DNA from: Diadema setosum
Taxonomy: Eukaryota > Echinodermata > Echinoidea > Diadematoida > Diadematidae
NCBI GenBank assembly: GCA_033980235.1
Contig: CM067069.1
Coordinates: 17,619,650 to 17,683,649 of the forward strand
Reading direction: 5' to 3'
Length of the DNA: 64,000 nt
Shown here: positions 22,370 through 34,337 of the stretch, piece after piece
How the letters are laid out: each line of letters begins with the position of its first letter
How positions within the stretch are numbered: the first letter of the stretch is position 1
Notes under the pieces: generated by a model
The model's database searches: none
Seen by the model: the letters and a program-made list of their open reading frames with translations, nothing else
What the model was told of the DNA's origin: nothing
Position numbers and translations under genes: made by a program

Positions 22370-24020
22370 ACAGCTGCGTCCGGAGTTACGTCCAAAAATG
22401 TCATTTTTCCTGCGGACTCTCGCGGATCCCTTGCCGTCACAAGAATTTTTTACAAAAAAAAAAAATATGGAAAAAATGCAGGCGATACGGACAGATACGA
22501 TCAGATGCGGACACCTGCGTCAACTTGCGGCATAATCTTACGAATTGACACCTTATTTGTTTTTTCGACTTGCTTAAACTTCCGAATAATCTGAATACTT
22601 GCGGAGAGTTACGGATAGTTACAGATTGTTATGAATAATATAGGCAATGTGATTTTCTCTGACGATCCCTGCTCAATTAGTGTATTATGACAACAAGGTT
22701 ATCACATAGCGGACTGTCTTATATTGTACACTAGGGAAAAGCTGAAATAATGTCACGTACAACTTGTGAAGACTTTTCGCATTCCTTTTATTTGTTTTAC
22801 AGCAATAGAAGAAAAAATGAAATTTCAACTCTAAGTTTGAATTGATTTTGTGCAACTCAAACATGAATATACATCATCAATGTCCAGTATACATTGCGTA
22901 ATTATACCCCAAATAAACTATAATCTAGATCGATAAGTTAAACAATAGAGTAAGAAACAATAAATTACAGTTATGGAATAGACAAACTTTGATTTAGCTG
23001 TATTTGTGTATCGATAGTCATGACTTACTGGGTTATGTTAAAGGAGACTGATATAATAAAGTTACCGTAATGCCCGATAAGTTTCCAGATATAAAGGGAT
23101 AAACATCTAGACTTTAGAACACCCCTCCATTTCCAATATACAAAAAAAAAAATGTAATACACATTCCCTGGAGTGTAAAGTGGTTAAGACTTTAAAGAAA
23201 TACATGAAGTCGTTCTCATTTTATATAGTTTATCGCTGCCCCACATCCTCCCCGGCCAGAAAAGTAAATGTAATGCTGTAACCCCTTTCCCTACCCAAAA
23301 TATTGACCTTTTTCGAATAACTTGAATAACATACATTCAGAGAGGGAAAGAAAAATAAGTTCAGCACCAAGGGTCAACAATGTCATCTGTATATTGAAGC
23401 CACGTAAAATTACCATTTGTGGGAGAAATTTCATAACTGACCATGCAGCGGTTCTGCCACTCCACCGCTCGGAGTGTGTTGCAGTATTCCTTCAGATACA
23501 ATGCACTGTAGCTTAGCAACACGGGTGGTGTAGTTTAATACCATGAGTCTCTGTTCCCATGGGAGAGGAAAATGGAAAACGCCAAAGAACGCCATTGTCC
23601 GCAGCATCCGTAACTGTCCGTAAATGTCCGTAAGCGGTCGTAAGTGTTGTGATACTTTAACTTGCGGTTAATTTCGGATACTTACGGTGGACGGGAATAA
23701 ACGCAAATGGACGGGAGGTAAACTTGGTTGCGGATGGCCTACGTCCAAGCTACGGATCGTTACGTTCAGTTACGGATAACTACGTTCAGTTACGGTTACT
23801 TGCGTAAGTCTGCATCCGTGGAGTGCCTCTGCGAAATTTTGAACATTTCAAAATTTCGCAGGCTTGGCCCCATCATTTTGCGTTTCTTTACGGATTAGCT
23901 ACGGACAGTTACGTCTACATACGACCCAGCGGATGCCTGCGTCAACGCTGCGTCCCCCTGCGTCCACTCATCCGTATCTATCCGTGGCGGACGTAACCCA
24001 TCGTAATGCCCCAGTCAGGC
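22370..24020. mobile_element. Non-autonomous DNA element, copy 1 (about 1.65 kb)
   Basis: Begins GCCCCAGTCAC and CTGCGTCCGGAGTTACGTCC; ends GGACGTAACCCATCGTAATG and GCCCCAGTCAG. Subterminal regions are rich in TTACGGA and CCGTAA words on both strands (23600-23830). A hairpin with arms TGCGAAATTTTGAA and a 3-nt loop lies at 23830-23860. No transposase frame. The same element, longer by a nested insertion, follows directly. Confidence 0.65.
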
Positions 24021-26113
24021 CCCAGTCACGTAATGCTCTGCGTCCGGAGTTACGTCCAAAAAGTCATTTTTCCTGCGGACTCTCGCGGATCCCTTGCCGT
24101 CACAAGAATTTTTTACAAAAAAATACGGAAAAAATGCAGGCGATACGGACAGATACGATCAGATGCGGACACCTGCGTCAACTTGCGGATAATCTTACGA
24201 ATTGACACCTTATTTGTTTTTTCGACTTGCTTAAACTTCCGAATACTTCTGAATACTTGCGGAGAGTTACGGATAGTTACAGATTGTTATGAATAATTAT
24301 GGACAATGTGGTTTTCTCTGACGATCCCTGCTCAGTTCGTATATTATGACAACAAGGTTATCACGTATCGGACTGTCTTATATTGTACATTAGGGAAAAT
24401 CTGAAGTTATGTCACGTACAACTTGTGAAGACTTTTCGCCTTCCTTTTACAACAATAGAGGAAAAATGAAATTTTTAACTGTAAGTCTGAATTGATTTTG
24501 TGCAACTCAAATGAATATACACATCATCAATGTCCAGTATATAGCATAATGTAATTTAGATCGATAAGTTAAATACATTGTACTAGTAATAGAGTAGGAA
24601 CAAATAAATTACACTTATGGAATAGACAAGCTTTGCTTTAGCTGTAATTGTGCATCGATAGTCATGATCATGCGTTATGTTAAGGAGACTGATATGATAA
24701 AGTTACCGTAATGCTTGATAGGTTTCCAGATATAAAAAAAAATAAACATCTGGACTGTAGAACACCCCTCCATTTTCAAAATATGAAATAAAGAATGTAA
24801 TACGCATTCCATGGAGTGTAAAGTGGTTAAAGGGGATGGCTATAGTACCTGATCAGTGGGAATCAGTGGGAATGCTGGGGGATTATTGTTCCAATCCTTG
24901 TGGGAGTCATTTAAGAGTACATTATATATCTCTCGTTGTGTGAAAATTATTTGCTTCAGAATGGCCTCATATTCAAGTAATGTGCAGTTCAATGTTTCCA
25001 GGTTAGCATGCCTGTATACAGTGACGGGGCGATCGTTAAAGGCCCGTTAACTATCGCCCAAACAATGTGCAGTCATGCACATTACTTGAATATGAGACCA
25101 TTCTGAAGCAAATAATTTTCACACAACAATAGATATTTAATGTACTCTTAAATGAATCCCACAAGGATTTGAACAATCATCCCCTGCATTCCCACTGATT
25201 CCCACTGATCAGTTACTAGCCATTCCCTTTGCGACTTTATAGAAATACAGTCGCTCTCATTTAATATAGTTTATCGCTGCCCCACATCCAATCCCGGCCA
25301 GAAAAGTAAAATATATGATGTAACCCCATTCCCTACCCAAAATATTGACCTTTTTCGAATAACATACATTAACAGAGAATGAAAGAAAAACAAGTTCAGC
25401 ACCGAGGGTCAACAATGTCATATGTATATGGGTGCCATCTAAAATTACCATTTGCGAGAGAAATTTCATAACTTGACCAGTGTTGACCATGCAGCCGTTC
25501 TGCCACTCCACCGCTCCTATATACTGAGTTGCATTATTCCTTCAGATACAATGCGCTGCAGCTTAGCAACACGGGTGGTGTACTAGTAGTTTACCATGAG
25601 TCTCTATTCCCATGGGAGAGGAAAATGGAAAATGCCAAAGGATGCCATTGTCCGCAGCGTCTGTAACTGTCCGTAAATGTCCGCAAGCGGTCGTAAATGT
25701 TGTGATACGTTAACTTGCGTTTAATTTCGGATATTTACGGTGGACGGGAATAAACGCAAATGGACGGGAGGTAAACTTAGTTGCGGATGGTCTGCGTCTA
25801 AGCTACGGATCGTTACGTTCAGTTACGGAAAGTTACGGATAACTACGGTTACTTGCATAAGTCTGAATCCATGAAGTAACTCTGCGAAATTTTGAACATT
25901 TCAAAATTTCGCAGGCTTGGCCCCGTCAGTTTGCGTTTCTTTACGGATTAGTTACGGACAGTTACGTCTACATACGACCCTGCGGATGCCTGCATCCACG
26001 CTGCGTCCCCCTGCGTCCATTCATCCGTATCTATCCGCGGCGGACGTAACCCATCGTATAAGGCACTGTGTGACTGGGGCATCACACAGTGCCTTACGAT
26101 GGGTTACGTCCGC
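24021..26113. mobile_element. Non-autonomous DNA element, copy 2, with nested MITE
   Basis: Collinear with copy 1 apart from a 400-bp insertion at 24830-25229 and small indels. It repeats the hairpin at 25883-25913. Its right end is a 74-bp near-perfect palindrome at 26040-26113, made of GCGGACGTAACCCATCGTA facing its complement. Part of this copy recurs at 34958-36270. Confidence 0.65.
24830..25229. mobile_element. 400-bp long-inverted-repeat MITE
   Basis: Absent from the matching place in copy 1, so it is an insertion. The arms start AAGGGGATGGCTATAGTA and end ACTAGCCATTCCCTT, and pair over about 170 bp around a loop containing GGGGCGATCG. A second copy is at 34982-35381. Confidence 0.8.
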
Positions 26114-26229
26114 TGCAGTATGAGAGAGGTTTACCTTGCACATTACCTGCAATGTTGTTGTTGTTTTCTTGTTGTTAGGGATTATTTTGCCAAATTGTGA
26201 GAAATGTCAAGAACACATGTGCTGTATAC

Positions 26230-26301
26230 CTCTTGGACAGCAGGATCCTGATTTCTACCAGTAGCGTCATCATCATCCACAGAATCCCAGGAGTAGTCAG
26301 G
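26230..26301 (-). CDS. 72-nt acidic exon, upstream copy
   Basis: Acceptor TTTTTCAG and donor GTATAC bound 24 phase-0 codons containing DYSWDSVDDDDATGRNQ. A segment of about 400 bp with this exon and the next one (about 26114-26525) duplicates 20185-20610. The gene therefore appears to carry this exon pair twice, with the two DNA elements at 22.4-26.1 kb in the intron between. Confidence 0.5.
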
Positions 26302-26411
26302 CTGAAAAACAACAACAACAAAACATTGCTATATATGTATGGTAAAACGCTTAGCACGTCTTATACCTTTTATCAATTTTAATAAGGGGTAGCAATGATA
26401 ATTCATCTTAC

Positions 26412-26468
26412 CATCTTTTCATCTTTCAGCTTTTCATAAATCAGCGGAGGACAACACAAAAGTAGTTT
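26412..26468 (-). CDS. 57-nt exon, upstream copy
   Basis: 19 phase-0 codons containing CCPPLIYEKLKDEKM, donor GTAAGA. In transcript order it would directly follow exon 3, whose reconstructed end is also phase 0. The short hydrophobic run is too brief for a membrane span. The acceptor is weak, as in its paralogue. Confidence 0.42.
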
Positions 26469-26529
26469 CTGTCTTGAAGTGTTTTAAAGTGATTAAAGAA
26501 TCAAATTAGGTATAGGTGTATGTTACCAT

Positions 26530-26710
26530 GGACCTAGTAGGTCCATGATTAGACAATATGTGTACTAGACAAAACAAGTTCTAGACCAAATGGGTATTAG
26601 ACGAATCGGTAATAGACGATTTGCCTTTAGGCTAGACCAATTGGAAAATAGACAGAGTGGCTGTAGACGAGGTCACTATAAACCTTACGTTCGTCTCCGT
26701 GCCGCACAAT
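26530..26710. other. Short degenerate repeat in the intron
   Basis: AGAC-based words (TAGACAA, TAGACCAA, TAGACGA) recur every 15-25 bp from 26550 to 26680. Confidence 0.4.
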
Positions 26711-27038
26711 AGGGAGCTTTAGATTTTGACGCGCGGACGTTCGAGCCGACGCTTGCGCTGGACGTTCTCCTCTCCCTGCGTCGTGTGGAAAAGTAGCTTT
26801 AGATTACGCTGGGACGCAACGTAAAAAAAATAAACTCGCGCCCCCATATATTATGATCAGTGTATGAAGTAGCTCTCTACGTCGCAAACTGTGCGGACGT
26901 GAAAATAGCCCAGTACGCGTAGTAAACAACTCAGGCGACGCAAGCTAAAAATAGATTGACTTTACGCGCGCTACTGCGCAAGCTCAGAACATGTTTTTTT
27001 CCTTTGAACGTCCGCGCGTCTAAAATCTAAAGCTCCCT
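26711..27038. mobile_element. MITE, 328 bp, TA-flanked
   Basis: Terminal inverted repeats of about 33 bp begin AGGGAGCTTTAGATTTT and end AAAATCTAAAGCTCCCT, with one indel between arms. The edges read T-AGGG and CCCT-A, consistent with a TA target. The interior holds GACGCA/GCGTC words and no coding frame. Confidence 0.75.
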
Positions 27039-27088
27039 AATAACCACTCGCCACGGTTGTAATCCGCGAAAGCAAACAGAGGACTTAC

Positions 27089-27113
27089 CGAGGCGGCGGA
27101 GGTCACGCGTACG
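27089..27113 (-). CDS. Exon 3, 3' remnant beyond the 17-kb insertion
   Basis: 19 coding bases (27089-27107) end at a strong donor (TCG then GTAAGTCC). They are preceded on the minus strand by CGTACG (27108-27113), one copy of the target duplication. Joined to 44150-44381 with one CGTACG, the frame continues through PVRVTSAAS and ends in phase 0, matching the next exon. No acceptor lies at the left side of the remnant, so it is not an independent exon. Confidence 0.6.
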
Positions 27114-27132
27114 TATGGCAAGCCAAATTACT

Positions 27133-27500
27133 TTTTAAAAAGATTTTCTGATATCACGAATTCCCTTTCGTGATATCAAAAATTCGAATTTCTGATATCA
27201 CAAATTCAATTTTTAATATCACAAATACCCACTGGTTTATCACGTAAAACCAATTCTTGATATCACGAAATCGAATTAGTGATATCTCAAATAACTGTAG
27301 TTCGTGATATCACGAATTCAATTCGAGATTTCACGAATTCACATTCTTGATATCAAGAAATACATTTTGTGATATCACTAATTCCAATTTGTGATATCAT
27401 TAATTTATATGGAATTTCAGCACATATCTTTCGCAAAGAAATAATTTGATTTCGAGCATTAGTTTTGCGCTGAAATTCAACCGTAAATTCTAGCGTTTGT
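27133..27500. repeat. Left satellite arm of the 17-kb element
   Basis: TGATATCAC units of about 23 bp (27145-27420) are followed by degenerate units of the 36-bp satellite in reverse orientation (27430-27500). A shared internal phrase around TTTATCACGTAAAACCAA is mirrored in the right arm near 43900. Confidence 0.8.
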
Positions 27501-28424
27501 TAAAAATATATTTATTCAGGATAAAAAGTTCAGTAAAAGCTGTTTTACAACAATGTCCTGTATCAAAATACATATTAAAACATTCTCATATGCAGTTTCT
27601 AATGCAGTGGATTTCATGCATGTCATGTGTAAATTGAATCGAATTATTCAAACTAAAATATCAATTGAGTAATTTTATAATAACAATAATCACTAAATTA
27701 GAAATTATCAAATAGACTTGCACGGTGATGAGGTGAATAGCAATAATGACTATAAAATAGCTTAATTATGCAACGTCCAGGCAGATCAGCGTCACCAGGG
27801 TGAGGACCACTGGCCACGTGCCATCAAAACCCATCCAACGCACCGCGAAAAGCGGTTTCATTCCAGAGTGCAATACGCTCCCACCCAAGCCCCGCCCCAC
27901 GGTCCGCACCCGACTGTGACAAAGATCTACCCGGACGCCGCATAAACAAATACATCCAATGAATGTCACTTATTCGCTCAGCGGCACGAGCATTCTCAAT
28001 CGCCAACAGATCCACGATGAGAATCCGTCAACTCATGAAAAGACCCGCACCGACGAGCTCACACACCCATTAAGAGTATACTAAACCATGGACCTATTAC
28101 AGATACGGACCATGAGCGGAGGTCCCTCCCCGATCCAATGCTTACCACCGCCACCCGAACATGTGCATCCCGGTTCCAATGAGCACATTCAGACGCCTGG
28201 ACAACGACGACTGCGCAATCGCGCATCGCCACCGTCAAAAGAACTGCTTCCCCCACCCAGGTCCCAATCGGCTGAGGCGCCCTTTCAGACTCAACAGCCC
28301 CTGAACAAACACCAACGATGGGGAGCAGCAAACCCCAAACAAGGACAAACCCTGCGTCACAAAACTGGCAATTCATGCAACGCCCCTGAATGGCGAGACA
28401 AGCATGTCCCCCCTAACAAAAAAG

Positions 28425-30250
28425 TCCTGTGGTACTCCCTGTGGTACTTGTCGGTACCACACAATGTACCACACACTTGTAATGTTACCGCAGGAACTGT
28501 GTGGTACTGTACCACAGGCTTGTAGGGTACTCCCTGTGGTACTTGTCAGTACCACACAATGTACCACATAAATAAATGTTACCACAGGAACTGTGTGGTA
28601 CTGTTTACAGGCTCATGTGGTACTCCCTGTGGTACTAGTTGGTACCACACAATGTACCACACAAATATATGTTAACGCAGGAACTGTGTGGTACTGTGTC
28701 ACAGGCTCGTGTGGTACTCTGGGGTGTGCCACAGGGCAGTACCACAGGACATTACCACAGGAAAGTACCACAGGACAGTACCAAAAGACAGTATACACAC
28801 AAATTTTCCTGTGGTATTTTGGGACGTATACCACACGACAGTACCACAGGCCAGTACCACATGAATTGTCCTGCGGTATTTTTGGACGTACCACAGGAGA
28901 GTACAACAGGAAAGTACCACAGGATAGTACCACAGGACAGTACCACAGGGCAGTTCCACATGACAGCACCACAGGAAAGTACCACAGGACAGTACCACAG
29001 GAATTGGCCTGTGGTATTTTGGGACGTACCACAGGACAGTACCACGAGGCAGTACCACAGGACAGTACCACAGAAAAGTACCACAGGATAGTACCACAGG
29101 ACAGTACCACACGACTTGTCCTGCGGTATTTTGGGACGTACCACAGGGCAGTACCACAGGACAGTACCACAGGACAGTACCACAGGATAGTACCACAGGA
29201 CAGTACCACACGACTTGTCCTGTGGTATTTTGGGACGTACCACAGGACAGTACCACAGGGCAGTACCACAGGAAAGTACCACAGGACAGTACCACACGAC
29301 TTGTCCTGTGGTATTTTGGGACATACCACAGGACAGTACCACAGGAATTGTCCTGTGGTATTTTGAGACGTACCACAGGACAGTACCACAGGACAGTACC
29401 ACAGGATATTACCACAGGACAGTTCCTCACGACTTGTCCTGTGGTATTTTGGGACATACCACAGGACAGTACCACAGGAATTGTCCTGTGGTATGTTGGG
29501 ACGTACCACAGGACAGTACCACAGGGCAGTACCACAGGACAATACCACAGGGCAGTACCACAGGACAGTACCACAGGAAAGTACCACAGGATAGTACCAC
29601 ACGACTTGTCCTGTGGTATTTTGGGACGTACCACAGGGCAGTACCACAGGATAGTACCACAGGACAGTACCACACGACTTGTCCTGTGGTATTTTGGGAC
29701 ATACCACAGGACAGTACCACAGGAATTGTCCTGTGGTATCTTGGGACGTACCACAGGACAGTACCACAGGATAGTACCACAGGACAGTACCACACGACTT
29801 GTCCTGTGGTATTTTTGGACATACCACAGGACAGTACCACAGGGCAGTACCACAGGGCAGTACCACAGGACAGTACCACAGGAAAGTACCACAGGATAGT
29901 ACCACAGTACAGTACCACATGACTTGTCCTGTGGTATTTTGGGACGTACCACAGGACAGTATTACACGAATTGTCCTGTGGAATTTTGGGACATACCACA
30001 GGACAGTACGACAGGAATTCCTGTGGTAATTTTCGATGTATACCACAGGAGACTACCACAGGAACTGTCCAAAATCCCACAGGAAAATCATAATATGGTG
30101 CTATTCCACACAAAAGTACCACACAGCAAATTAAATTCGTAAGTACCACAGAAAAATGCTACAGGATATTCTTTTTTTTTTTCTTAACATTTTATACCAG
30201 AGGACTATCACATCAGGAGAATATCAAACAGCAGTACCACACAGGAGTAC
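28425..30250. repeat. TACCACAGGACAG satellite, main block
   Basis: The basic unit is 13 bp (CAGTACCACAGGA). It is punctuated every 50-130 bp by CCTGTGGTATTTTGGGACG followed by TACCACAGG, which makes a hairpin with a 9-bp stem. The first 200 bp carry the reverse orientation. The minus strand has few stops, because the unit is coprime to 3 and stop-poor, so long meaningless frames arise. Confidence 0.93.
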
Positions 30251-30347
30251 CACACAGGAAAATTGTAAGGCAGAATCAACTGAAATTTATAACAAAAATA
30301 CAAGCAAAAAAGCACATATTAATATTCCTCAATTAATTGACAGATGA

Positions 30348-31000
30348 GTTTTGCTGTGAATTATAACAATTTATTTGCCATTACTTATCCTGTCCTATAC
30401 TCCTACAGTATTACCTATTTAGTGAAAGTGCTGATGTAAAGCATGAGAAATTTCATAAGGACTTCTGTGGTACTCCTGTGGTACTCCTGTGGTACTCCTG
30501 TGGTACAAATTTTTACATAGCTCATGAATATTCATAAAAAAGCACTCTAGATTTTAGAAAATACATATATGACTTAAAAAGTCAAAGTATTAATGATGGA
30601 ACTTACTTTGAACTTACTTTGAACTTTATGAAAGATCGTCTAATTATGTTATGTTATTCCCAATATCATAGATATTGTTATGAAAGTGTAATTTCATATC
30701 TTGATAATAAAGTATAATCGAGTTAGTAACCATGCCTTAATGCTTTACGGATAGACGGCCATATATATATGTACTGATACAGTCGATGGCTACCTAGGAA
30801 TAGAATATGACTATATAGATCTATTATAGGACTAGATTGGCTCTTGGTCATTAGACTCTCGTATGAGGTTATAGGTTAGGAGTAGGACAGGTTATTAAGT
30901 AGGGCCATGTTTGTCCTGAAATCCATCACTCACCTATCAGGAATATTTCTTGATATGTGGCTAAAATTCATACATATTTTTTTTTTTAATCTATCCTGTG
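30348..31000. other. AT-rich centre of FB2
   Basis: Contains four short CTGTGGTACTC repeats near 30470-30510. No gene seen. Confidence 0.5.
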
Positions 31001-31485
31001 TGGTACTCTCCTGTGGTACCATGGAAATGCTGTGTGGTACTGCCCTGTGGTAATGCTGTGTGGTAATGATCGACCTGTGGTACTGTCCTGTGGTACTGTC
31101 CCAAAATACCACAGGACAGTTCCTGCGGTACTGTTCTGTGGTACTAGTCCTGTGGTACTGCCCTGTGGTACGTCCCAAAATACCACAGGAATTCCTGTGG
31201 TACTGCCCTGTGGTACGTCCCAAAATACCACAGGAATTCCTGTGGTACTGTCCTGTGGTACTGTTCTGTGGTACCGGTCCTGTGGTACTTTTCTGTGGTA
31301 CTGCCCTGTGGTACGTCCCAAAATACCACAGGAATTCCTGTGGTACTGTCCTGTGGTATGTCCCAAAATACCACAGGACAATTCCTGTGGTACTGTCTTG
31401 TGGTACTTTCCTGTGGTACTGTCCTGTGGTACTGTCCTATGGTACCGTCCTGTGGTAATTACCACAGGAGTACCACAGGACTTTT
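31001..31485. repeat. TACCACAGGA satellite, inverted block
   Basis: The same 13-bp unit read as CCTGTGGTACTGT, with CCCAAAATACCACAGG punctuation, opposite in orientation to the main block. It ends with GTACCACAGGACTTTTT, mirroring AAAAAGTCCTGTGGTAC near 28420. Confidence 0.9.
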
Positions 31486-32645
31486 TCGTAAGGGGGCCTC
31501 ACTGCCACCGTCCATGCTCACTCCGAATCAATGTGCGACAAATGGGGAAAAACAGACCACAAAGAACAGCAAGCCCGCCCGACCACTTGCCTCCTCCTGC
31601 AAAGCACCTGCACCTCGCAAACGAATCCGCTTCAGCGATGACCTCGCAACACACACCACAACCGCACATGCACCTCTCTCGGTCGAAGAGAGCCACCATC
31701 CTCCGCGCATGCAGTTTCCAGATTTCTCAAAGCGCCGTCCTGCCCCCATCCAGGCTGGCTGCCGGTGGACAACACTGGATCAAAGCCGGAAAGCACGCTC
31801 AAAATGCTCCCGTGACGCCTTCGACAGAAACAGGCGCACGAACCAATCAACGAGCGATGAACGTCCATGTGCAGCAGGTCCATGACTAAACCATGGACCC
31901 GCCACACATGGACACCCATCGCTCGCCAATCAACTCGTGCACCTGTCTCCGTCAAAAGCGTCACAAAAACATCCCGAACACGCCTTCCAGCCCCGATCCA
32001 GTGCCGTCCACCGACAGCCAGCCTGGACAAAAACAAGACGGCGCTTTGAGAAATCCAAATACCACATGCGCAGAAGATAACAACTCTCCCAAATCAAGAG
32101 AAATGCATGCGCAGCTGCAGTGTACATCACGAAATCATCGCCAAAGCAACTTCATTTGCGAAACACAGGCACCTCACAAGAAAAAGCAAACAATCAGGCA
32201 GGCCGACCACGTACGCTTTGCAATCCACCCCCCCCCCATCCCCCCCCCCCCCCCCCCCACCTGTCGCACACTGTCTCAGAGCAAACATGGACAGCAACAG
32301 CAAAGGACACGCCTGTCTCGCCACTCCGGGGCACCACACACATGGCCGCAAGTGCCCGCCTCAGCAATCACCAACTCCGAGACGCAAAACCTGTCCTTGT
32401 TTGAGGTTTGCTGCTCCCCACCATTGGTGCCTACAAGTGTATACTCAAAGGCAGCTGAGTCCGAAAAGGCACCTCAGCCAAACAGGACCGAAATGAGGGA
32501 AACAGTCCCTCCGACAGCGACGATGCACGACCACACGATCGTCACCGTCCAAACGTCCGAATGCACTCACCAAGACGCACACAATCAGGTGGCGGTGGCG
32601 AACATTGGATCAAAGAAAGATCTCCGTTCATAGTCCACATCTGTA

Positions 32646-33000
32646 GCAGAAATACACAAGGAATTCGAGCTTTAGTTCAGTGCAGAAAACCAATGGGAAT
32701 TTGAGCGTTAGTTGAGAGCAGAAATACACAGGGAATTCAAGCATTAGTTTTGCGCTGAAAGTCAACTGTGAATTCGAGCGTTAGTTGAGGGCAGAAATAC
32801 ACAGGGAATTTGAACATTAGTTTTGGGCTGAAATTCAACTGTGAATTCGAGCGTTAGTTGATCGCAGAAATACACAGGGAATTCGAGCATTAGTTTTGCG
32901 CTGAAATTCAGCTGGAATTCGAGCGTTAGTTGAGCGCAGTTCTAAATACACTGTGAATTCGAGCACTTATAGTTTAGCGCAGATATTCCTATGGAATTTC
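32646..33000 (-). repeat. 36-bp GAATTCGAGC satellite, reverse orientation
   Basis: Units read GAATTCGAGCATTAG plus TTTTGCGCTGAAATTCA or a GCAGAAATACACAGG variant, the complement of the satellite at 34.34 kb. This is the continuation of the array interrupted by FB2. Confidence 0.85.
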
Positions 33001-33570
33001 AGGTGTTATCTTCGCCTAGTATATAACATAGTTAAAAAAAAAAAAAAAAAAAAAAACCTAAATGAAGAGTTTTGGCAACTCGTCTTCATTTAAAGTGATT
33101 AGGAATTGGTTTTAAAAGAATCGATAAAGATAAATCGTTTAGCAACAAATGCCATTATTGATATGTTTTCAATTACTTCAAAGTCATTATTATATTCTTA
33201 CTTCTCGCCACTGATTTGGCAGAGACTGGTTGACTTACAACTTTTGTTTGCGTTTCTTTTTACTCTGTCACGTGAAAGATACTCTCTCCCGACCTCCCCC
33301 AGCTACTCCTCCGAGTTGATAAGAGAAATTTCTCATTGCGCAGATTAACAAAATTGAAGTCCTTCGTACCACTGCTTTTTTCTTACTACAAATTCTAACT
33401 GTTTGTTTGCCATATGCATACTGCTGCATAAACTCCTCATAAGATCTGGATATCTTCACTCTTCTTGCTCTGGTCTGAAGACTTTTGGGCTTGTGCATTC
33501 CAGTTTTGTTCTCCCCGGTTTTGGTTCTTGAATGAACTTGCCTATAATAAATTACACTTTAAATTATTTT
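33001..33570 (-). other. Interior of the 17-kb element with a possible coding stretch
   Basis: An A run at 33033-33056. On the minus strand, 33268-33498 is open and reads basic protein-like sequence containing RARRVKISRSYEEFMQQYAYG. It has no clear acceptor or matching neighbour. Not a firm gene. Confidence 0.25.
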
Positions 33571-33890
33571 ACAAAATCATAAACATATTGGGGCAGGCAA
33601 ACTGTACACCCAACACTATTGGTCTTAATGGATACACCCCTTTGTTCTGGAGGACTGATTTTGAGGAGTGACAAAATGTCTTCAGGAGAAACACGTTGCT
33701 TTATGTGACCACCAGCCGACACCAGTGGTGGACATTTGGCAAGTTTACGACTCCCTCTCGTACCCTGCATGACTCACAGTCTCTCTATCTTATTCTCCGC
33801 TGCTGACATACACAGACCAGAGGGGTGATTGCCCTCGGTCGGTCCTCCGCAATACAAACACATTGTATGCTTTTATAACACACATACACA
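33571..33890 (-). pseudogene. Candidate protein-coding fragment in block A
   Basis: On the minus strand an ATG at about 33869 opens MCLYCGGPTEGNHPSGLCM, a cysteine-spaced start. It ends at a TGA that is also part of a donor-like GTGAGT. The same frame then continues from an ATG just beyond as MQGTRGSRKLAKCPPLVSAG to 33564. TATAAAAG lies a few bases upstream. The fragment is kept nearly unchanged in the duplicate at 36650-36960. I do not recognise it. It may be a relic of a gene carried by the element. Confidence 0.35.
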
Positions 33891-34274
33891 TACAACCACA
33901 CATAATTATCATCGATTTGGTGGAAGAGTCTTACTGTAAAGGGGATTACCACATGAAAAATGTATCATAATTAACAATAATGTAGTAATAGATGACAATT
34001 TGAGGACCAAAACGATGAATTAAATGTAGGCCCTAAGTGAACATAGTATCATTGAATCCATGATAACATGTTGCAAAACAATTGATTTGTATCAATAATT
34101 TATTCATCGAATATACCTTGATGATCATTTAGGGAATGATGGATGTGTAAATCTCTCATATATAGTTATTTGTATTTTGAACATTGTTCTAAAAAAAAGT
34201 TAGCAGTAGTATACATTCCATCTGAATATCAGCTCAGAAGTAATGTTCCAATTCCCTGTGTATGGCTGCGCTAA

Positions 34275-34278
34275 AAAC

Positions 34279-34320
<42 letters not shown>

Positions 34321-34337
34321 ACAAAAACAAAAACACG
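34275..34337. repeat. (AAAAC)n microsatellite
   Basis: Runs of AAAACA at the edge of the 36-bp satellite, repeated in the duplicate block near 37360-37418. Confidence 0.9.

Larger units (their letters stand above)
27505..32645. mobile_element. FB2: nested structure with inverted arms
   Basis: Interrupts the 36-bp satellite. GC-rich left arm (27770-28425) and right arm (31490-32640) are inverted relatives. GGTTTGCTGCTCCCCA at 32405 is mirrored by TGGGGAGCAGCAAACC at 28319, and CAACATTGGATC-type and CTGTGT-type phrases follow in the same mirrored order. Inside both arms lies a TACCACAGGA satellite in opposite orientation, around an AT-rich centre (30.35-31.0 kb). Outer ends do not match cleanly, so the boundaries are approximate. 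Confidence 0.6.

Noticed and set aside
28613..30046. Open frames of 200-480 codons on both strands
   Set aside because: They are produced by a 13-bp stop-poor satellite read in every frame; the proteins are pure repeats.
28425..31485. Possible CRISPR-like array
   Set aside because: Repeats are contiguous and 13 bp, without unique spacers or cas genes, in animal DNA.
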